Part shown: piece by piece, positions 32,304 to 40,743 of the stretch
Numbering within the stretch: the stretch's first letter is position 1
Layout: each line of letters opens with the position of its first letter
Assembly: GCF_046097095.1 (NCBI RefSeq)
Contig: NZ_CP175698.1
Span: 2,852,001 to 2,916,000, forward strand
Length of the DNA: 64,000 nucleotides
Direction of reading: 5' to 3'
Source: Natrinema sp046097095
GTDB taxonomy: Archaea; Halobacteriota; Halobacteria; Halobacteriales; Natrialbaceae
Translations under genes and position numbers: made by a program
Notes under the pieces: model-generated
The model's input: the letters and a program-made list of their open reading frames with translations, nothing else
Databases searched by the model: none
Told to the model about the DNA's origin: nothing

Positions 32304-33284
32304 TTACAGCCGGTCGATGATCGCTTCGGTCACGCCCTCGGTCGAGGCGTCGCCGCCGAGGTCGGGCGTGCGCGGCCCCTCGGCGAGCGTCGCTTCGACG
32401 GCCTCGTGGACCGCGTCGGCCTGGTCGTCGTAGCCGAGATACTCGAGCAGCATGGCTGCGGAGACGATCGTCGCTGCCGGGTTCGCGACGCCCTCGCCGG
32501 CGATGTCGGGCGCGGTGCCGTGGACCGGCTCGAACAGCGCGCGGTCGGGGCCGATGTTGGCCGAGGGGAGCAGGCCGAGCCCGCCGACGAGACCGGCCGC
32601 GAGGTCCGAGAGCACGTCGCCGGCGAGGTTCGGGCAGACGACGACGTCGAACTGTTCGGGGTCGAGACAGACCCGCGTCGCGAAGGCGTCCATCAGCACT
32701 TGCTCCGTCTCGACGCCCGCGTCGTCGGCGACCGATTTGACGGTGTCACGGAAGAGGCCGTCCGTCTCGCGCATGACGTTGGCCTTGTGGGCGATCGTGA
32801 ACCCGTCGCGATTCCCGTCCTCGACGTAGTTGCAGGCGAACTCCGCAAGTCGCTCCGAGGCCGACTCGGTGACGACGCGGGTCAGGGTCGACACGTCGTC
32901 GGTCAGCCGGTCCTCGTGGCCCGAATAGACGCCCTCCGTGTTCTCACGGAGAAAGACCAGATCCGTCTCGGGACGGACGGCGTCGATGCCGGGGTACGCC
33001 TTCGCGGGCCGGACGTTGACGAACGAGTCAACAGCCTCCCGGAGCGGCAGAATAACGTCCGCGGCCGAATCGCCGGCCGCCCCAAACAGGGTCGCGTCGG
33101 CCGACGCCGCGAGGTCGTACGTTTCCTTTGGGAGCGCGTCACCGGTTTCCGCTTCGACCGCGTCGCCCGCGTCGGCCTCGACGAACTCGAAGTCAATATC
33201 GAGGGACTCGAGAACGTCGACGGCGGCCGGCGTCACTTCCTGTCCGATCCCGTCGCCCGGAATGACGGCGATTTCGTGAGTCAT
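32304..33284 (-). CDS. leuB: 3-isopropylmalate dehydrogenase
   Basis: This 326-residue protein belongs to the beta-decarboxylating dehydrogenase family. It begins 'MTHEIAVIPGDGIGQEV'. The substrate and metal residues appear in 'VFLRENTEGVYSG', in 'AHKANVMRETDGLF' with the catalytic Lys, and in 'MDAFATRVCLDPEQFDVVVCPNLAGDVLSDLAAGLVG' with metal-binding Asp residues. 'PVHGTAPDIAGEGVANP' follows. Isocitrate and homoisocitrate dehydrogenases are similar, but the short length and location beside leuC/leuD and leuA support LeuB. It is separated from leuD by a transporter gene on the same strand. The Met at 33284 is the only sensible start. Confidence 0.94.
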   Translation of the reverse strand: MTHEIAVIPGDGIGQEVTPAAVDVLESLDIDFEFVEADAGDAVEAETGDALPKETYDLAASADATLFGAAGDSAADVILPLREAVDSFVNVRPAKAYPGIDAVRPETDLVFLRENTEGVYSGHEDRLTDDVSTLTRVVTESASERLAEFACNYVEDGNRDGFTIAHKANVMRETDGLFRDTVKSVADDAGVETEQVLMDAFATRVCLDPEQFDVVVCPNLAGDVLSDLAAGLVGGLGLLPSANIGPDRALFEPVHGTAPDIAGEGVANPAATIVSAAMLLEYLGYDDQADAVHEAVEATLAEGPRTPDLGGDASTEGVTEAIIDRL

Positions 33285-33355
33285 GCCCAAACATCGGCGG
33301 GGGGCCGAAAAGAGGGTATCGATACCGGTAGCGGTGGCGGCCGACGAACGCGTCG

Positions 33356-34270
33356 CTACGGACTGCCGACGCCGATCGATCCCCCCACCGCGTCGGCGAT
33401 CGCGCGGCGCTTGAGTAGGACGAAGCCGACGGCGACCAGCGCGAACCCGCCGATGGTCAACGCGCCGATCGATTCGTCGAGCAAAACGACGCCGGCGACC
33501 GTCGCTACGACCGGCACCAGATAGCCGATCAGCGCCGCCTCGAACGCGCCGTGTCGCTCGAGGATTCGGAAGTAGATCATGAACGCGACTGCAGTGGCGA
33601 AGACGCCGAGATAACACAGGGCGGCCAGCGAGGTCGGGCCGACGATGTCGGCGCTGGGAAACTCGCCCGCACCGAGGCTGACCGCGTGGAGGACGAGGCC
33701 GCCGACGAGCATCGACCAGCCGACCAGCGGCAGCTGCTCGAGGGTCGGCCCGGCCCGCTGGATCAACACGCCACCCAGCGAGACGCTGCAGACCTGGCCG
33801 ACGATGAGCAGTCGGGGGACGGTGTCGCCGGCCAGCAGGTTCGCCGGATCGGGTTGGACGATGAGGCCGACGCCCAGAAACCCAATCGCAGCGCCGACGG
33901 CACCGAGTCCCGACAGCCGCTCACCGAGCAGCGGGATCGCCCAGAGTGCGGTGAGGACGGGAACCAGTCCCTGCAAGATTGCGGCGACGCCGCTTGGAAC
34001 CGTCTGCTGGCCGAGAAAGAGGAACCCGTTACCGGCGATCAGAAAGACGCCGCCGCCCGCAACGGCCGCTAGATCGTTCCGCGCCGTCGGTCGCCACCGC
34101 TCGACCCGAACGGCGGCTGCGGTCAGCAACAAGACCGCGGCGATGTCGTACCTGGCAGCCGCGAAAAGAAGCGGCGGGAGCGACTCGAGGCCGACCGAGA
34201 TTGCGGGAAACGAAAGGCCCCAGAGAACGGCGAGTACCACGAAAAGCGGCGCGTCGAAGGAGCGAGACAT
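33356..34270 (-). CDS. EamA/DMT-family transporter
   Basis: This is a 304-residue membrane protein with ten predicted helices arranged as two EamA repeats. The first repeat has 'AVLWGLSFPAISVGLESLPPLLFAAARYDIAA' and 'VPSGVAAILQGLVPVLTALWA'; the second has 'LCYLGVFATAVAFMIYFRILERHGAFEAALIGYLVPVVATVAGVVLLDESI'. This family exports amino acids or other metabolites. Its position between leuD and leuB, same strand, suggests a role in branched-chain amino acid or precursor efflux, but gaps of 72 and 175 bases on either side mean it need not be in one transcript. The substrate is not visible in sequence. Confidence 0.9.
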   Translation of the reverse strand: MSRSFDAPLFVVLAVLWGLSFPAISVGLESLPPLLFAAARYDIAAVLLLTAAAVRVERWRPTARNDLAAVAGGGVFLIAGNGFLFLGQQTVPSGVAAILQGLVPVLTALWAIPLLGERLSGLGAVGAAIGFLGVGLIVQPDPANLLAGDTVPRLLIVGQVCSVSLGGVLIQRAGPTLEQLPLVGWSMLVGGLVLHAVSLGAGEFPSADIVGPTSLAALCYLGVFATAVAFMIYFRILERHGAFEAALIGYLVPVVATVAGVVLLDESIGALTIGGFALVAVGFVLLKRRAIADAVGGSIGVGSP

Positions 34271-34445
34271 ACGAAACGGTATCGGGCTGTGCCGAAATAT
34301 CTCGCGGTGTCGGTACGGCTCTGCCGCTTCCGGTATGGTAGCACGGACGAGTCGGCGGCTCGAGTACGTTCTTCGCTCGAGCAGTTGGACAAGAACGAGC
34401 GTGACGAACGGTCGAAACCGCGCTCAAAATCGGAGTGGGAACGCG

Positions 34446-35177
34446 CTACTCGGCCTCGGGAACTGCGCTCTCCTCGACGTACGGCAGCTCTCGAGCGTTC
34501 TCCCGGACCGCGCCGGCGTTGGACTTCATCAGCGCCGTCGTGTCCCAGACGCCCTCGACGAGGGCTTTGCGCTGGGCGTCGTCGACGGTGACGTCGATCG
34601 TCGTCTCGCCGTAGGTCACTTCCTCCGCTTCGACATCGATATCGAACTCGCCGTCGGGGTTCGCGTCGACCCAGTCCTGCAGGGCCTCGATCGTCTCGCT
34701 GTCGGCCGTGACGGTCGGAATGCCAAGCGCCAGACAGTTGCCCGCGAAGATCTCGGCGAAGCTCTCGCCGATGATCGCGTCGATCCCCCAGCGCATCAGG
34801 GCCTGAGGCGCGTGTTCGCGCGAGGAACCACAGCCGAAGTTGCTGTTGACGACCATCACCGAGGAGTCCTGATAGCGGTCCTCGTTGAACGGGTGCTCCT
34901 TCTGGTTGTCGTCGTCGTCGAACCGCAGGTCGAAGAACGCAAACTCGCCCAGCCCGTCGAAGGTGACGACCTTCATGAACCGCGCGGGGATGATCTGGTC
35001 GGTGTCAATGTCGTTACCCCGGATTGGGACGCCGGAGCCGGAGACGTAGTTCACCTCCGGAATCTCTACCTCGTCGCCGCCGTCGGTTCGGATCTCCCGA
35101 ACCTCGGCGGCGCTCGCGGATCGTTCCTCCCCGCTCGCTCCGGTCGAGGCCTCCCGTCGGTCGGCCTCGCGGCTCAT
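34446..35177 (-). CDS. leuD: 3-isopropylmalate dehydratase small subunit
   Basis: This is a 243-residue protein. After a hydrophilic N-terminal extension of about 40 residues, the LeuD core begins 'VSGSGVPIRGNDIDTDQIIPARFMK'. Then comes the swivel-domain motif 'NFGCGSSREHAPQAL', which positions the substrate, and 'AEIFAGNCLALGIPTV'. With LeuC it isomerises 2-isopropylmalate to 3-isopropylmalate. Its start overlaps the leuC stop (ATGA-type, 35174-35177), so the subunits are translationally coupled. The N-terminal extension, rich in Arg, Glu and Ser, is longer than I expect for haloarchaeal LeuD, and no internal Met offers a shorter start. Confidence 0.94.
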   Translation of the reverse strand: MSREADRREASTGASGEERSASAAEVREIRTDGGDEVEIPEVNYVSGSGVPIRGNDIDTDQIIPARFMKVVTFDGLGEFAFFDLRFDDDDNQKEHPFNEDRYQDSSVMVVNSNFGCGSSREHAPQALMRWGIDAIIGESFAEIFAGNCLALGIPTVTADSETIEALQDWVDANPDGEFDIDVEAEEVTYGETTIDVTVDDAQRKALVEGVWDTTALMKSNAGAVRENARELPYVEESAVPEAE

Positions 35178-36595
35178 ACCGTCGTCACCTCCTTCATCTC
35201 GCGCACGTCAGCAACCTCGCCGGTGATCGCCGCCGCGGCGACCATCTGCGGGTTCATCAGGACGGTTCGACCGTCCTTCGAGCCCTGGCGGCCGACGAAG
35301 TTCCGGTTCGAGGAGGAGGCACAGGCCTCGTCACCCTCGAGTTGGTCTTCGTTCATACCCAGACACATCGAGCAGCCGGCGTTTCGCCACTCGAAGCCGG
35401 CTTCCTCGAAGATATCCTTCAGCCCTTCCTCCTCGGCGGCGTCTTGGACGCGCTGGCTGCCGGGGACGACCATCGCGCGCACGTCGTCGTCGACCTCGCG
35501 GCCCTCGACGATCCGTGCGGCGCGTCGCAGGTCCGGCAGACGGGCGTTCGTACAGGAGCCGAGGAAGGCCACGTCGATATCGTAGCCCTCCATCGTATCG
35601 CCGGGCTCGACGCGCATGTGCTCCTGGGCGCGACGGGCCGTATTCTGTTTGTCCTCGGGCAGCTCCTCGGGTGCCGGAATCGGCTCGGTGACACCGACGC
35701 CCTGGCCGGGCGTGGTGCCCCAGGTGACGACCGGCTCGAGTTCGTTGGCGTCGATGTGGACAACGTCGTCGTATTCCGCGTCGTCGTCCGAGCGGATCGA
35801 TTCCCAGTACGGCTTCAGTTCGTCGAACTGCTCGGGGTTCTCCTGGAAATAGTCGGTCTCCTCGAGCCAGTCGTAGGTGGTCTCGTCGGGGTTGACGTAG
35901 CCCGCGCGAGCGCCGCCCTCGATGGACATGTTACAGATGGACATCCGGCCTTCCATCCCCAGGCTCTCGATGGCCTCGCCGGCGTACTCGTAGACGTAGC
36001 CGACGCCGCCCTCGGTGCCGAGCCGGCGGATGATCTCGAGGATAATGTCCTTGGCCTCGACGCCCTCGTCGAGTTCGCCGTCGATCTGGATCTTGCGGAC
36101 CTTCTGTTTCTCCATGGCGACGGTGCCCGTCGCGAGCACGTCGCGGATCTGGGAGGTCCCGATGCCGAAGGCGAGTGCACCGAACGCGCCGTGCGTCGAG
36201 GTGTGTGAGTCGCCACACACGATCGTCTTGCCGGGCTGGGTCAGTCCCTGCTCCGGTCCGATGACGTGGACGATCCCCTGATCGCCCGTCGTCGGATCCG
36301 AAAAGTCGATGCCGGCCTCGCGGACGTTCTCCTCGAGTTCGGCCATCATCTCCTCGGCCGCGTCCTCGGCGTAGGGCCGGGACTGATCGGCCGTCGGGAC
36401 GATGTGATCGACCGTCGCGTGGGTCAGTTCGGGATAGGCAACCTCGAGGTCGCGCTCGCGGAGCATCCCGAACGCCTGCGGACTCGTGACCTCGTGGATG
36501 AGGTGGAGTCCGACGAACAGCTGATCCTGTCCCGTCGGCAGCGTCGTGACTTTGTGGCGATCCCAGACCTTGTCGTACAGTGTGCCCTGACTCAT
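35174..36595 (-). CDS. leuC: 3-isopropylmalate dehydratase large subunit
   Basis: This 473-residue aconitase-family protein binds a [4Fe-4S] cluster. Signatures include 'VCGDSHTSTHGAFGALAFGIGTSQIRDVLATGTV', the cluster Cys in 'FLGSCTNARLPDLR' and the Cys pair in 'WRNAGCSMCLGMN'. The end is 'VGRQGSKDGRTVLMNPQMVAAAAITGEVADVR'. It works with LeuD in leucine synthesis. The start overlaps the stop of the small duplicated-motif gene upstream by four bases, placing it in the ilv-leu operon. Length fits the single-domain LeuC type. Confidence 0.96.
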   Translation of the reverse strand: MSQGTLYDKVWDRHKVTTLPTGQDQLFVGLHLIHEVTSPQAFGMLRERDLEVAYPELTHATVDHIVPTADQSRPYAEDAAEEMMAELEENVREAGIDFSDPTTGDQGIVHVIGPEQGLTQPGKTIVCGDSHTSTHGAFGALAFGIGTSQIRDVLATGTVAMEKQKVRKIQIDGELDEGVEAKDIILEIIRRLGTEGGVGYVYEYAGEAIESLGMEGRMSICNMSIEGGARAGYVNPDETTYDWLEETDYFQENPEQFDELKPYWESIRSDDDAEYDDVVHIDANELEPVVTWGTTPGQGVGVTEPIPAPEELPEDKQNTARRAQEHMRVEPGDTMEGYDIDVAFLGSCTNARLPDLRRAARIVEGREVDDDVRAMVVPGSQRVQDAAEEEGLKDIFEEAGFEWRNAGCSMCLGMNEDQLEGDEACASSSNRNFVGRQGSKDGRTVLMNPQMVAAAAITGEVADVREMKEVTTV

Positions 36596-36897
36596 TCCTC
36601 TACTACCGTGTCGGTGTCGGATGATCGTCCGTGTTCGGTTCCGCGTTCGAAGACGCGGTTCGCGCCGTCAGCCTCCTTCGGTGGCGTGTGATCGACGTCG
36701 CGCATCGTCGTTCCCGTGTCAGTACGTCCGTCGGCCTCGTCGGCCTCATCCGCGTCCTCGGTGTGACGCGCCGGCGTCTCGCCGCCGTCGGCCGCCACCG
36801 CAGGACCGCGGCTGAACAGCCGGCCAGCCGTCTCCCCGGTGACGGGGTTGGTGTGGCTGACCTCGGCCATCGTTGTCGATTGATCGGTCTCGCTCAT
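36592..36897 (-). CDS. Small ilv/leu operon protein with duplicated motif
   Basis: This is a 101-residue acidic protein between ilvC and leuC, with a 10-base gap to ilvC and a four-base overlap with leuC. It contains two copies of one motif. 'M-A-E-V-S-H-T-N-P' followed by 'R-L-F-S-R-G-P' lies at about residues 10-33, and 'M-R-D-V-D-H-T-P-P' followed by 'R-V-F-E-R-G-T-E' at about 66-88, separated by a Glu/Asp-rich linker. There is no known domain, signal or membrane segment. Tight coupling on both sides implies a role in branched-chain amino acid synthesis, perhaps as a small regulatory or scaffold protein binding two partners. I know of no assigned function. Confidence 0.8.
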   Translation of the reverse strand: MSETDQSTTMAEVSHTNPVTGETAGRLFSRGPAVAADGGETPARHTEDADEADEADGRTDTGTTMRDVDHTPPKEADGANRVFERGTEHGRSSDTDTVVEE

Positions 36898-36907
36898 TGT
36901 CGTGTGC

Positions 36908-37960
36908 TTAGTCGTCCGCCGGCACTTCGGCGGACTCGTCTTCGGGTTCGGTCTCCTCGTCGGCCCAGGCGAACAGGTCGCGCAGTCGACCGCCGACCTC
37001 CTCGATATCGTGTTCCTGCTCGGCCTGTCGAAGCTGGGAGTAACTCGGCCGGCCGGCCTGGTTCTCGAGGATCCACTCGCGCGTGAATTCGCCGTTCTGG
37101 ACCTCCTCGAGGACCTCCTCCATGTTCTCACGAACCGACTCGTCGACGATCCGGTCGCCGCGGGTGAGACCGCCGTACTCGGCGGTGTCGGAGACGGAGT
37201 TCCACATCTCCATATTCCCACCTTCGTACATCAGGTCGACGATCAGTTTCAGCTCGTTGAGACACTCGAAGTAGGCGATCTCGGGCGAATAGCCCGCGTC
37301 GACGAGCGTCTCGTAGCCGTGTTTGACCAGCGAGGTGACGCCGCCACAGAGGACGGCCTGCTCGCCGAAGAGGTCCGATTCGACCTCCTCCCGGAACGTC
37401 GTCTCGATGACGCCCGCGCGGGTACAGCCGATCCCCTTTGCGTAGGCGAGTGCCCGTTCGTCTGCGTCGCCCGTCGCGTCCTGGTAGACCGCGAGCAGGC
37501 CGGGGGTCCCCTCGTCGTTCTCGTAGTTCCGGCGGACGAGGTGACCTGGGCTTTTGGGTGCGACCATCGTCACGTCGACGCCCTCCGGGGGCTCGATCTG
37601 GTTGTAGTGGATGTTCAGCCCGTGGGCGAACTGCAGCGTGTCGCCCGCCTCGAGGTTCGGCTCGATGTCGTTCTCGTAGACGTCGGCCTGAACGGTGTCG
37701 GGCACGAGCACGGAGACGTAGGAGGCCTGTGCGACCGCGTCGGCCGGCGTTTCGACGGTCAGTCCGTCGGCCTCGGCGGCGTCTCGCGAGGACGAACTCT
37801 CGCGGAGGCCGACGACCACGTCGACTCCGCTCTCGTGGAGGTTCAGCGCGTGGGCGTGGCCCTGGCTGCCGTAGCCGAGTACGGCCACGGTCTCGTCGTC
37901 GAGCGTTGATACGTCTGCGTCGTCGTCGTAGTAGATGTCGGTGGTGAAGTCGTCAGTCAT
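36908..37960 (-). CDS. ilvC: Ketol-acid reductoisomerase
   Basis: This 350-residue protein is of the class I (short) type. The NADPH-binding Rossmann motif 'VLGYGSQGHAHALNLHESGVDVVVGLRESSSSRD' is at about residues 27-60, with Arg and Ser residues that favour NADPH. The knotted helical domain includes 'VAPKSPGHLVRRNYENDEGTPGLLAV', 'ETTFREEVESDLFGEQAVLCGG' and 'YFECLNELKLIVDLMYEGG', carrying the Mg-binding acidic residues. It converts acetolactate or acetohydroxybutyrate to dihydroxy acids. The 40-residue C-terminal tail is acidic. The start overlaps the ilvN stop by eight bases, and the small motif protein follows. Confidence 0.97.
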   Translation of the reverse strand: MTDDFTTDIYYDDDADVSTLDDETVAVLGYGSQGHAHALNLHESGVDVVVGLRESSSSRDAAEADGLTVETPADAVAQASYVSVLVPDTVQADVYENDIEPNLEAGDTLQFAHGLNIHYNQIEPPEGVDVTMVAPKSPGHLVRRNYENDEGTPGLLAVYQDATGDADERALAYAKGIGCTRAGVIETTFREEVESDLFGEQAVLCGGVTSLVKHGYETLVDAGYSPEIAYFECLNELKLIVDLMYEGGNMEMWNSVSDTAEYGGLTRGDRIVDESVRENMEEVLEEVQNGEFTREWILENQAGRPSYSQLRQAEQEHDIEEVGGRLRDLFAWADEETEPEDESAEVPADD

Positions 37961-38612
37961 CGTCTGCTGTCTGTGTGTATGTCTCCTGGTTCGCCCCGTC
38001 GGCGGGCTGTGCGGTCTCCGGCGCTGCGGTCTGGTCGGTGCCCCGGGCCAGCGCCGTCGTCCCGGTCCGTGAAATTTCTCGAATACCGAACTGACTGAAT
38101 GTGTCGATCGCGGCCTCGATCTTCTGGCGCGCGCCCGTCACTTCGATCGTCGCCGTCTCCGGACTCGAGTCGACGGTCTTCCCGTCGTACATGTCCGCGA
38201 CGGCGGCAACCTGATCAGGTCGGTCGGCGGTGACCTTGACCAACGCGAGCTCCCGGCGCATCGCGTCGGGCTCGAGTTCGCGCACGGAGATGACCGGCAC
38301 GAGCTTGCGTAACTGTTTCTCGACCTGATCGATGCCGGGGTCGGGCTCCTCGACGACGATCGTGATCCGTGCGAGGTCCTCGTCCTCGGTCGGGCCGACG
38401 GTCAGGCTCTCGATGTTGAACTGCCGCCGGGAGAACAGCCCGGAGACGTCCGAGAGGACGCCGGGCTCGTGTTCGACCAGCGCCGAGATGGCGGTGCGCC
38501 GAGGCTCGTGGGTCGCCTCGGCCTCGGGGTCGATGCGGATGCCTTGCTCGTTGCGTCGACCCTGCGGGGTCGGTCGCTCCTCCGGAGCCGGACCGTCTAA
38601 GCCGCGTTTCAT
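37953..38612 (-). CDS. ilvN: Acetolactate synthase small (regulatory) subunit
   Basis: This is a 219-residue protein. Residues about 38-115 are an ACT domain ('ISALVEHEPGVLSDVSGLFSRRQFNIESLTVGPTED'), which binds valine for feedback control in this family. The following ALS_ss_C domain has 'RELALVKVTADRPDQVAAVADMYDGKTVDSS' and 'FSQFGIREISRTG'. N- and C-terminal tails of about 35 residues are hydrophilic and species-specific. It binds IlvB and stimulates it. Its start overlaps the ilvB stop (four bases) and its stop overlaps ilvC, so ilvBNC is a coupled unit. Confidence 0.96.
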   Translation of the reverse strand: MKRGLDGPAPEERPTPQGRRNEQGIRIDPEAEATHEPRRTAISALVEHEPGVLSDVSGLFSRRQFNIESLTVGPTEDEDLARITIVVEEPDPGIDQVEKQLRKLVPVISVRELEPDAMRRELALVKVTADRPDQVAAVADMYDGKTVDSSPETATIEVTGARQKIEAAIDTFSQFGIREISRTGTTALARGTDQTAAPETAQPADGANQETYTQTADDD

Positions 38613-40429
38613 AATTGGTCCTCCGTCAGTGCGAACTGGCCGTTGTCGCCGCCGCTTGGCACCATCGGATAGACGTTGGCGTCGGGATCGATATGCACGT
38701 CGATCACCGACGGGCCGTCGTAGGTGATCGCTTCGTCGATCGTCTCCGCGACGTCGTCGTAGTCGTCGATCCGGAAGCCCTTCGCGCCGAAGGCCTCGGC
38801 GAGCTTATCGAATTCGGGCATCCAGCCGTAGTCCGACGCGGAGTGACGCCCCTCGAAGAAGGCGTCTTGCCACTGTCGGACCATGCCGATGTACTCGTTG
38901 TTGAGCACGGCGACCGTGATGTCTAAATTCTCGCGGACGGCGACTGACAGCCCCTGTAGGGTCATCAGGAACGAGCCGTCGCCGTCGATACAGACGACCT
39001 CCTGGTCGTCGTCGGCCGCCAGCCGCGCGCCGATCGCCGACGGGAGTCCGTACCCCATCGCGCCGAGGCCGTGACTCGAGACCCAGGTTCGGGGCTCGGT
39101 AAACGTCCAGTACTGGCAAGCCCACATCTGGTGTTGGCCGACGCCGGTCGTGACGACCGCGCGATCGCTCGTGGCCTCGTCTAACGCCTCGACGACGAAC
39201 TCTGGCTGGACCGGCTCGTCTTCGGGCGCGTCGTAGGCCATCGAGTAGTCGGACTTCCACTGCTGGCACTGAGCGCGCCACTTCTTGGCCTCCGGGGAGG
39301 CGTCGACGGCCGCGGACAACTGCTCGACGACGGTTTCGGCGTCACCGACCAGCGGGTAGTCCGCGTGGATGTTCTTCGAGATCTCCGCAGGGTCGATGTC
39401 GACGTGGATGAGCTCCGCGTCGGGCGCGAAGGTCTCGATACCGCCGGTCAGACGATCGTCGAACCGGGTGCCGATCCCGATCAGCGTGTCGCAGTGGGTG
39501 ATCGCCATGTTGGCGTAGCCCGTGCCGTGCATCCCGGCCATCTCGAGGGAGAGTTCGTGATCCTCGGGGAACGCCCCGATGGCCGGCATCGTGGTGATGA
39601 CCGGGATCTCGTGTTCGGTGGCGAACTCGCGACAGGCCTCGCTGGCCTCGCCCTTGATGACGCCGCCGCCAAGCAGCATGACGGGCTTGCTCGCGTTCTC
39701 GATGCGTTCGGCCGCGGCGTCGACGATTTCGGGATCGGCCCGTTCCTGTACGCGGTAGGTATCGGGCACCTCGGGCGCGTCGGGTTCGCGGTCGGTTTCA
39801 GCGTTGGTGATGTCCTTGGGGAGGTCGACCAGCGTCGGTCCTGGCCGCCCCTCGCGGGCGAGCGCAAACGCCTCGCTGACGTCGCTCCCGACGCGGTCTG
39901 GGTCGCTCGAGAAGGTGTTGTCCTTCGTGACTGGGGTCGTGACGCCGGTGGTGTCAGTCTCTTGGAAGGCGTCATTGCCGACCATCTCCGTCGAGACCTG
40001 CCCCGTCAGGGCCACCATCGGATCCGAGTCCATGTCGGCGTCCGCGATGCCCGTGACCAGGTTGGTCGCGCCGGGCCCCGAGGTCGCCAGACAGATACCG
40101 GGATCGCCAGAGACGATGCCGTAGGCGTCGGCCGCGTGGGCCGCGCCTTGCTCGTGGGCCATCGTCACGTGATAGATGTCCGAGTCGTAGAGGGCGTCGT
40201 AGACGGGCATGATCGCCCCGCCTTGCACGCCGAAGGCATACTCGACGCCCGCGTTCTCTAACGCGCGGACGACGGCCTCGGCACCCGACGTGACGGGGTC
40301 GACCGTCGTCTCGGTCTCCGCGTCACCCGCGGAGTCGGCCTCGGCGGCCGCATCGGGCGCGGCGCTGTCGGTGATCTGATCGTCGTCCTGTTCGTCTTCG
40401 GGTGTGACCTTTGCTGCGCGTTCGCTCAT
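38609..40429 (-). CDS. ilvB: Acetolactate synthase large subunit
   Basis: This 606-residue protein is a thiamine-diphosphate enzyme. After about 45 acidic residues come the PYR domain ('GAEAVVRALENAGVEYAFGVQGGAIMPVYDAL', with the catalytic Glu in 'MAHEQGAAHAADAYG'), a central FAD-binding domain ('MLLGGGVIKGEA', 'IGIGTRFDDRLTGG'), and the C-terminal PP domain with the TPP/Mg motif 'CIDGDGSFLMTLQ...LNNEYIGMV'. It condenses pyruvate with pyruvate or 2-oxobutyrate. It heads the ilvBN-ilvC-leuCD block and is preceded by a 314-base leader containing a 38-codon ORF with a hairpin. Confidence 0.96.
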   Translation of the reverse strand: MSERAAKVTPEDEQDDDQITDSAAPDAAAEADSAGDAETETTVDPVTSGAEAVVRALENAGVEYAFGVQGGAIMPVYDALYDSDIYHVTMAHEQGAAHAADAYGIVSGDPGICLATSGPGATNLVTGIADADMDSDPMVALTGQVSTEMVGNDAFQETDTTGVTTPVTKDNTFSSDPDRVGSDVSEAFALAREGRPGPTLVDLPKDITNAETDREPDAPEVPDTYRVQERADPEIVDAAAERIENASKPVMLLGGGVIKGEASEACREFATEHEIPVITTMPAIGAFPEDHELSLEMAGMHGTGYANMAITHCDTLIGIGTRFDDRLTGGIETFAPDAELIHVDIDPAEISKNIHADYPLVGDAETVVEQLSAAVDASPEAKKWRAQCQQWKSDYSMAYDAPEDEPVQPEFVVEALDEATSDRAVVTTGVGQHQMWACQYWTFTEPRTWVSSHGLGAMGYGLPSAIGARLAADDDQEVVCIDGDGSFLMTLQGLSVAVRENLDITVAVLNNEYIGMVRQWQDAFFEGRHSASDYGWMPEFDKLAEAFGAKGFRIDDYDDVAETIDEAITYDGPSVIDVHIDPDANVYPMVPSGGDNGQFALTEDQL

Positions 40430-40553
40430 CGGTTGCCTCCCGCCGGTGTGCGGCGATCGGGTGGTGTACGGTGGTGTATCATCTGCTGGATTACTGATCG
40501 CTCGGAGAACGATGCGGCGTCCGGTCCAAAGCTACGGGGTACTGAAGATGGGG

Positions 40554-40670
40554 CTACGAGGCCCCTACAATACGAATCGGAGCGAGCGCGCCGTTGTCGA
40601 CCGTGCGAACGCGAGCCGACAGGGGAGCGCTGACCGTCATTACTGATACCATAGCTCTCCCGAGGCTCAT
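40554..40670 (-). promoter_or_regulatory. Candidate ilvB leader ORF ending in a hairpin
   Basis: In the leuA-ilvB gap a 38-codon frame starts at ATG (40670) and ends at TAG (40554-40556). Eleven of the 38 residues are Val, Leu or Ile, with 'PIRIV' near the end. The stop codon lies in a stem-loop of GGGGC (40561-40565 on the minus strand) pairing with GCCCC (40550-40554). This resembles the layout of a branched-chain attenuator, about 125 bases before ilvB. There is no poly-U tract directly after the stem. Conservation in relatives is untested, so it may be chance. Confidence 0.35.
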
Positions 40671-40743
40671 AATGGTTACGAGTCCGGTCGCTCGAGCGCG
40701 ACAGCAGGGGCTCGCGGCCGGTGGCAAACGGGGAGGACATTCC

